A stretch of DNA of 64,000 nt from Lachnoclostridium sp. An138 (GTDB lineage Bacteria > Bacillota > Clostridia > Lachnospirales > Lachnospiraceae), in assembly GCF_002160765.1 (NCBI RefSeq), contig NZ_NFLF01000009.1, positions 61,425 to 125,424 on the forward strand. Reading direction: 5' to 3'. The notes under the pieces were generated by a model. The model searched no databases. It was not told the DNA's origin and was given only the letters and a program-made list of their open reading frames with translations. The number at the start of each line of letters is the position of its first letter. Positions within the stretch are counted from its first letter, which is position 1. This document shows, in pieces, positions 61,982 to 64,000 of the stretch. Both the position numbers and the translations under genes were made by a program.

Positions 61982-62030
61982 GCGGATGCCAGAGAATCCT
62001 TTCGGATTCCAGGCAGACCGCTTTTTTTAT
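61982..62030 (+). terminator. Rho-independent terminator downstream of the MATE gene
   Basis: GCGG...GAATCC-TTTC-GGATTC...CCGC forms a long stem followed by seven T; it ends just before the convergent amidase gene. Confidence 0.8.
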
Positions 62031-62035
62031 TTCTG

Positions 62036-62569
62036 TCAGGTAATGGCCCGGACAATCGCCGCTGCCATTTTCTCATAGCTGTACAGCTTTACATCGTCTC
62101 TGTCGTCTACAAAACAGCATTCTATCAACATTGCCGGGGCTTTCGTATTTTTCAGAACATACAGGCCTCGATTGTATTTTACGCCGCGGTTTTTGAACCC
62201 CAGAGACTCTATCTCCCTGCATACCCGGGCCGCAAATGGAGCTGCGCTGCTGGCAGCGGAATATACGTATACTTCCGTTCCTGTCGTCTTTCCATCACCA
62301 TTTGAATCATTCGCGGCACTGTTAAAATGAATACTTATATCCAGATCTACTTCGTGAGCATTACATTTTTCTACGATTTTCCTCAAAACATCTGTCTGAT
62401 TTTTTCCGTTATCCACTGTGCAGTCATAAACTGTATCATTCCGCATTTTTAACAGCCGGATTACCTCATTTTTTACTTTCCTGTTCTCTGTGCTTTCATT
62501 TATCAATCCAACCGCCCCGCAGGCCGTCATTCCTGCCGGATTATGACCGGCATGCACATTAATACGCAT
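62036..62569 (-). CDS. N-acetylmuramoyl-L-alanine amidase (phage-type endolysin)
   Basis: 177 aa, Amidase_3 fold. The zinc ligands are in INVHAGHNPAG (His), a conserved Glu near residue 28 (NESTENRKV) and ISIHFNSAAND (His), with MLIECCFVDD carrying the catalytic Glu. It cuts the bond between MurNAc and the peptide stem. ATG 62569 has AAAGGAGG. No cell-wall-binding domain follows. The holin gene lies 63 bp upstream on the same strand, so this is the lysis module of a phage or relic. Confidence 0.9.
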   Translation of the reverse strand: MRINVHAGHNPAGMTACGAVGLINESTENRKVKNEVIRLLKMRNDTVYDCTVDNGKNQTDVLRKIVEKCNAHEVDLDISIHFNSAANDSNGDGKTTGTEVYVYSAASSAAPFAARVCREIESLGFKNRGVKYNRGLYVLKNTKAPAMLIECCFVDDRDDVKLYSYEKMAAAIVRAIT

Positions 62570-62632
62570 ATCTGCCTCCTTTTCATTATTCATGATTCAT
62601 TTTTATTCGATACAGACCCGGCAGACTGTCTT

Positions 62633-62860
62633 TTACTCCTCTTTATTCCTGATCTCAGATTCCCTGATTTCAGGAAGCCCAGCCATACAGGTCAGCAGAG
62701 ACAAAATTCCCGAAAGCCCGGCTGCGCTCAGTACCATAAGCCAACTTACATCGCCTATCGTCACAGCTGTCGTGCCTATCATGGCTATAGCCGTCTGCGC
62801 TGTCGTTCTGACTGCCCGGACAAGAGCTGCCTTCAGCCATTTCTTTGTTTTTTCATCCAT
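62633..62860 (-). CDS. Phage holin
   Basis: 75 aa: a basic N-terminus (MDEKTKKWLKAALVRAVR), two membrane helices (about 20-38 and 42-60) with the pattern GDVSWLMVLSAAGLSGILSLLT, and an acidic C-terminus. This is the small holin form found with Amidase_3 endolysins. GGGAGG precedes the ATG. No other phage gene is visible, so the pair looks like a remnant or a captured lysis cassette. Confidence 0.85.
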   Translation of the reverse strand: MDEKTKKWLKAALVRAVRTTAQTAIAMIGTTAVTIGDVSWLMVLSAAGLSGILSLLTCMAGLPEIRESEIRNKEE

Positions 62861-62960
62861 CAGGCGAACCTCCCTCCCATCGCTCCTCTTTGTCCTTTTG
62901 TTTTATCATATTCACTTTTATCCAATTTGCGCTGTCCGGAAGAAAATTCCCACGAATAAC

Positions 62961-63006
62961 AAAAAACCCTTACAATCACTGCAAACGCAATAATTATAAG
63001 GGTTTT
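62961..63006 (-). terminator. Terminator of the minus-strand tRNA cluster
   Basis: AACCCTTA/TAAGGGTT stem with a 24-nt loop; on the minus strand it ends in a run of T. It follows tRNA-Phe directly. Confidence 0.75.
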
Positions 63007-63016
63007 CTTTTCTTCA

Positions 63017-63089
<73 letters not shown>

Positions 63090-63134
63090 TTTTATAAAAC
63101 AGGAGCACGAATACAACTGCTTCGTGCGCCCAAG

Positions 63135-63208
63135 TTGCGAGGACAGGATTTGAACCTGTGACCTTCGGGTTATGAGCCCGACGAGCTTCCAGACTGCTCC
63201 ACCTCGCG
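63135..63208 (-). tRNA. Initiator tRNA-Met (anticodon CAT)
   Basis: 74 nt. First pair C1-A72 is a mismatch (CGCGAGG with CCTCGCA), and three G-C pairs (GGG/CCC) close the anticodon stem; both mark the initiator. Confidence 0.94.
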
Positions 63209-63250
63209 ATATTTAATTAATGTGACTTATCTCTATCAGACAAATCAGAG

Positions 63251-63332
63251 TGGGGGAAAGTGGATTCGAACCACTGAAAGCACAGCTAACAGATTTACAG
63301 TCTGCCCCCTTTGGCCACTCGGGAATTCCCCC
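63251..63332 (-). tRNA. tRNA-Tyr (anticodon GTA)
   Basis: 82 nt with a long variable arm, class II shape; anticodon loop CTGTAAA gives GTA. Confidence 0.95.
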
Positions 63333-63387
63333 AAACAAATATGAATGCGGTCCGTCAACGACTGATGCTCGTTCCATATTCCGCTCA

Positions 63388-63460
63388 AGCCGATGATCGG
63401 ACTCGAACCGATAACCTGCTGATTACAAATCAGCTGCTCTGCCAATTGAGCCACATCGGC
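63388..63460 (-). tRNA. tRNA-Thr (anticodon TGT)
   Basis: 73 nt; acceptor GCCGATG pairs with CATCGGC; loop TTTGTAA gives TGT. Confidence 0.95.
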
Positions 63461-63485
63461 ACTTAAACAGCTTTTGCTGTATAAA

Positions 63486-63558
63486 TGGGACCTATAGGGC
63501 TCGAACCTATGACCCTCTGCTTGTAAGGCAGATGCTCTCCCAGCTGAGCTAAGATCCC
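63486..63558 (-). tRNA. tRNA-Val (anticodon TAC)
   Basis: 73 nt; acceptor GGGATCT with AGGTCCC; loop CTTACAA gives TAC. A second valine isoacceptor beside the CAC one at 59211. Confidence 0.95.
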
Positions 63559-63619
63559 ATTTGTACCTTGTATGTACGAATACATACTGCACACTATATA
63601 TCGAATTATCTTCGATAAA

Positions 63620-63693
63620 CGACCCGAATGGGACTCGAACCCACGACCTCCGCCGTGACAGGGCGGCGCTCTAACCAACTGAGCCATCGGGCC
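63620..63693 (-). tRNA. tRNA-Asp (anticodon GTC)
   Basis: 74 nt; acceptor GGCCCGA with TCGGGTC, discriminator G; loop CTGTCAC gives GTC. First tRNA after the 23S gene. Confidence 0.95.
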
Positions 63694-63936
63694 ATATCAT
63701 TTGAATTATACCTTCAAAACTATATACTGTCAATCCATTTTTAAGACTTTTTTCTATCCTATGACGCTTTGCGAAAACATTGGCTGTATTCGCTCAGAAA
63801 CCGGTCACTCGGAATCCGCTTCGCTTCTTCCTCGTGCCTTTTGCTTCGCAAATGTCTGTCCGCTTCGCCTGTTTCCTTCCGGAGTGCAAGCACTCCTCCT
63901 TCCACAGCCTTGCGTCCAGCCGCTTTCTTCGCTTTT
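63694..63936 (-). other. Spacer between 23S rRNA and tRNA-Asp without a 5S gene
   Basis: 243 bp. A 5S gene would normally stand here; I see none of its conserved segments on either strand. The spacer has a small hairpin (GGAGTG-CAAG-CACTCC, near 63880), a C/T-rich part and nothing else that I can name. Confidence 0.55.
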
Positions 63937-64000
63937 TGGTCAAGCCCTCGACCTATTAGTAACAGTCAGCTCCACACGTTACCGTGCTTCCACCTCTGCC
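63937..64000 (-). rRNA. rrl: 23S ribosomal RNA, 3' end (partial)
   Basis: The minus strand ends with GAGGTGGAAGCACGGTAACG, then GTGGAGCTGACTGTTACTAA and TAGGTCGAGGGCTTGACC, which is the conserved 3' end of 23S rRNA as in B. subtilis. The gene continues beyond the window. Confidence 0.95.

Noticed and set aside
62592..62993. Plus-strand open frames over the holin gene
   Set aside because: They are opposite-strand readings of the holin and its flanks, without RBS or recognisable domain.
63245..63687. Open frames at 63245-63592 and 63463-63687 (minus)
   Set aside because: They run through tRNA-Tyr, -Thr, -Val and -Asp genes; tRNA structure accounts for the sequence.

Overview
The window looks like chromosomal DNA of an anaerobic, endospore-forming Clostridium-like Firmicute, most plausibly Lachnospiraceae. 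GC content is moderate. Supporting signs are sporulation genes (spmA/spmB, bofA, an abrB-type regulator, ricT), a T-box ahead of metG, a Bacillus-type large SRP RNA, strong AGGAGG ribosome sites, the [FeFe]-hydrogenase maturase hydF, an oxygen-labile two-subunit serine dehydratase, and a CGAAC-N4-GTTTG SOS box. The genus cannot be fixed from the window alone. Most genes lie on the minus strand.

Layout. 1-3.2 kb: a membrane protein of unknown function, then sdaAB-sdaAA (plus strand). 3.2-7.1 kb (minus): SRP RNA, tadA, an unrecognised protein, rsmA, tatD. 7.2-16.5 kb (minus): a Tad/Flp type IVb pilus operon (tadZ, tadA ATPase, tadB/tadC-like, Flp pilin, DUF5702 protein, two TadE-like pseudopilins, prepilin peptidase, FHA protein), with its own promoter, a foldable leader and a possible 49-residue first gene. 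16.5-24.4 kb: bofA and yaaL back to back, an S41 protease lipoprotein, metG under T-box control, a PD-(D/E)XK nuclease-like protein with a Gln-Gly repeat, a membrane protein, and ctc (L25). 24.5-30 kb: a merR-ABC exporter operon, a DUF885 protein, spmB/spmA. 30.3-39.2 kb: abrB, then a minus operon hydF, an Orn/Lys/Arg decarboxylase-like gene, a guanylate-kinase-like gene, holB, ricT, trmN6-like, a glycosidase-like lipoprotein, rsmI. 39.4-46.4 kb: an AbrB-like gene with a glycosyltransferase, a YolD-like/Y-polymerase pair with a SOS box, a PerM-type transporter and small proteins. 46.7-50.9 kb: an orphan UvrA2-like ATPase and a HigB/HigA toxin-antitoxin pair whose antitoxin carries an IrrE-like protease domain. 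50.9-57.7 kb: a complete 2-aminoethylphosphonate operon (ABC importer, phnW, phnX) with an adjacent RpiR-family regulator and two matching palindromes. 57.8-64 kb: a threonine-aldolase-like enzyme, two plus-strand tRNAs, AraC/MATE, a holin-amidase pair, six minus-strand tRNAs, and the 3' end of a 23S rRNA gene.

Several blocks are neighbours in Bacillus subtilis near the origin (tadA-scr; yaaL-bofA; yaaO-tmk-holB-yaaT-yabB-yabC-abrB-metS-yabD-ksgA). Here the same genes appear in rearranged form, with a guanylate-kinase-like gene at the tmk position and pilus, hydF and sporulation genes inserted. The best leads are the phosphonate locus with its paired boxes, the pseudopilin carrying two Cys/His modules, the tad leader, the palindromes over the AbrB-like and MerR promoters, and a family of hairpin repeats at gene ends. 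All names rest on recognition of sequence motifs by eye; no database search was run.
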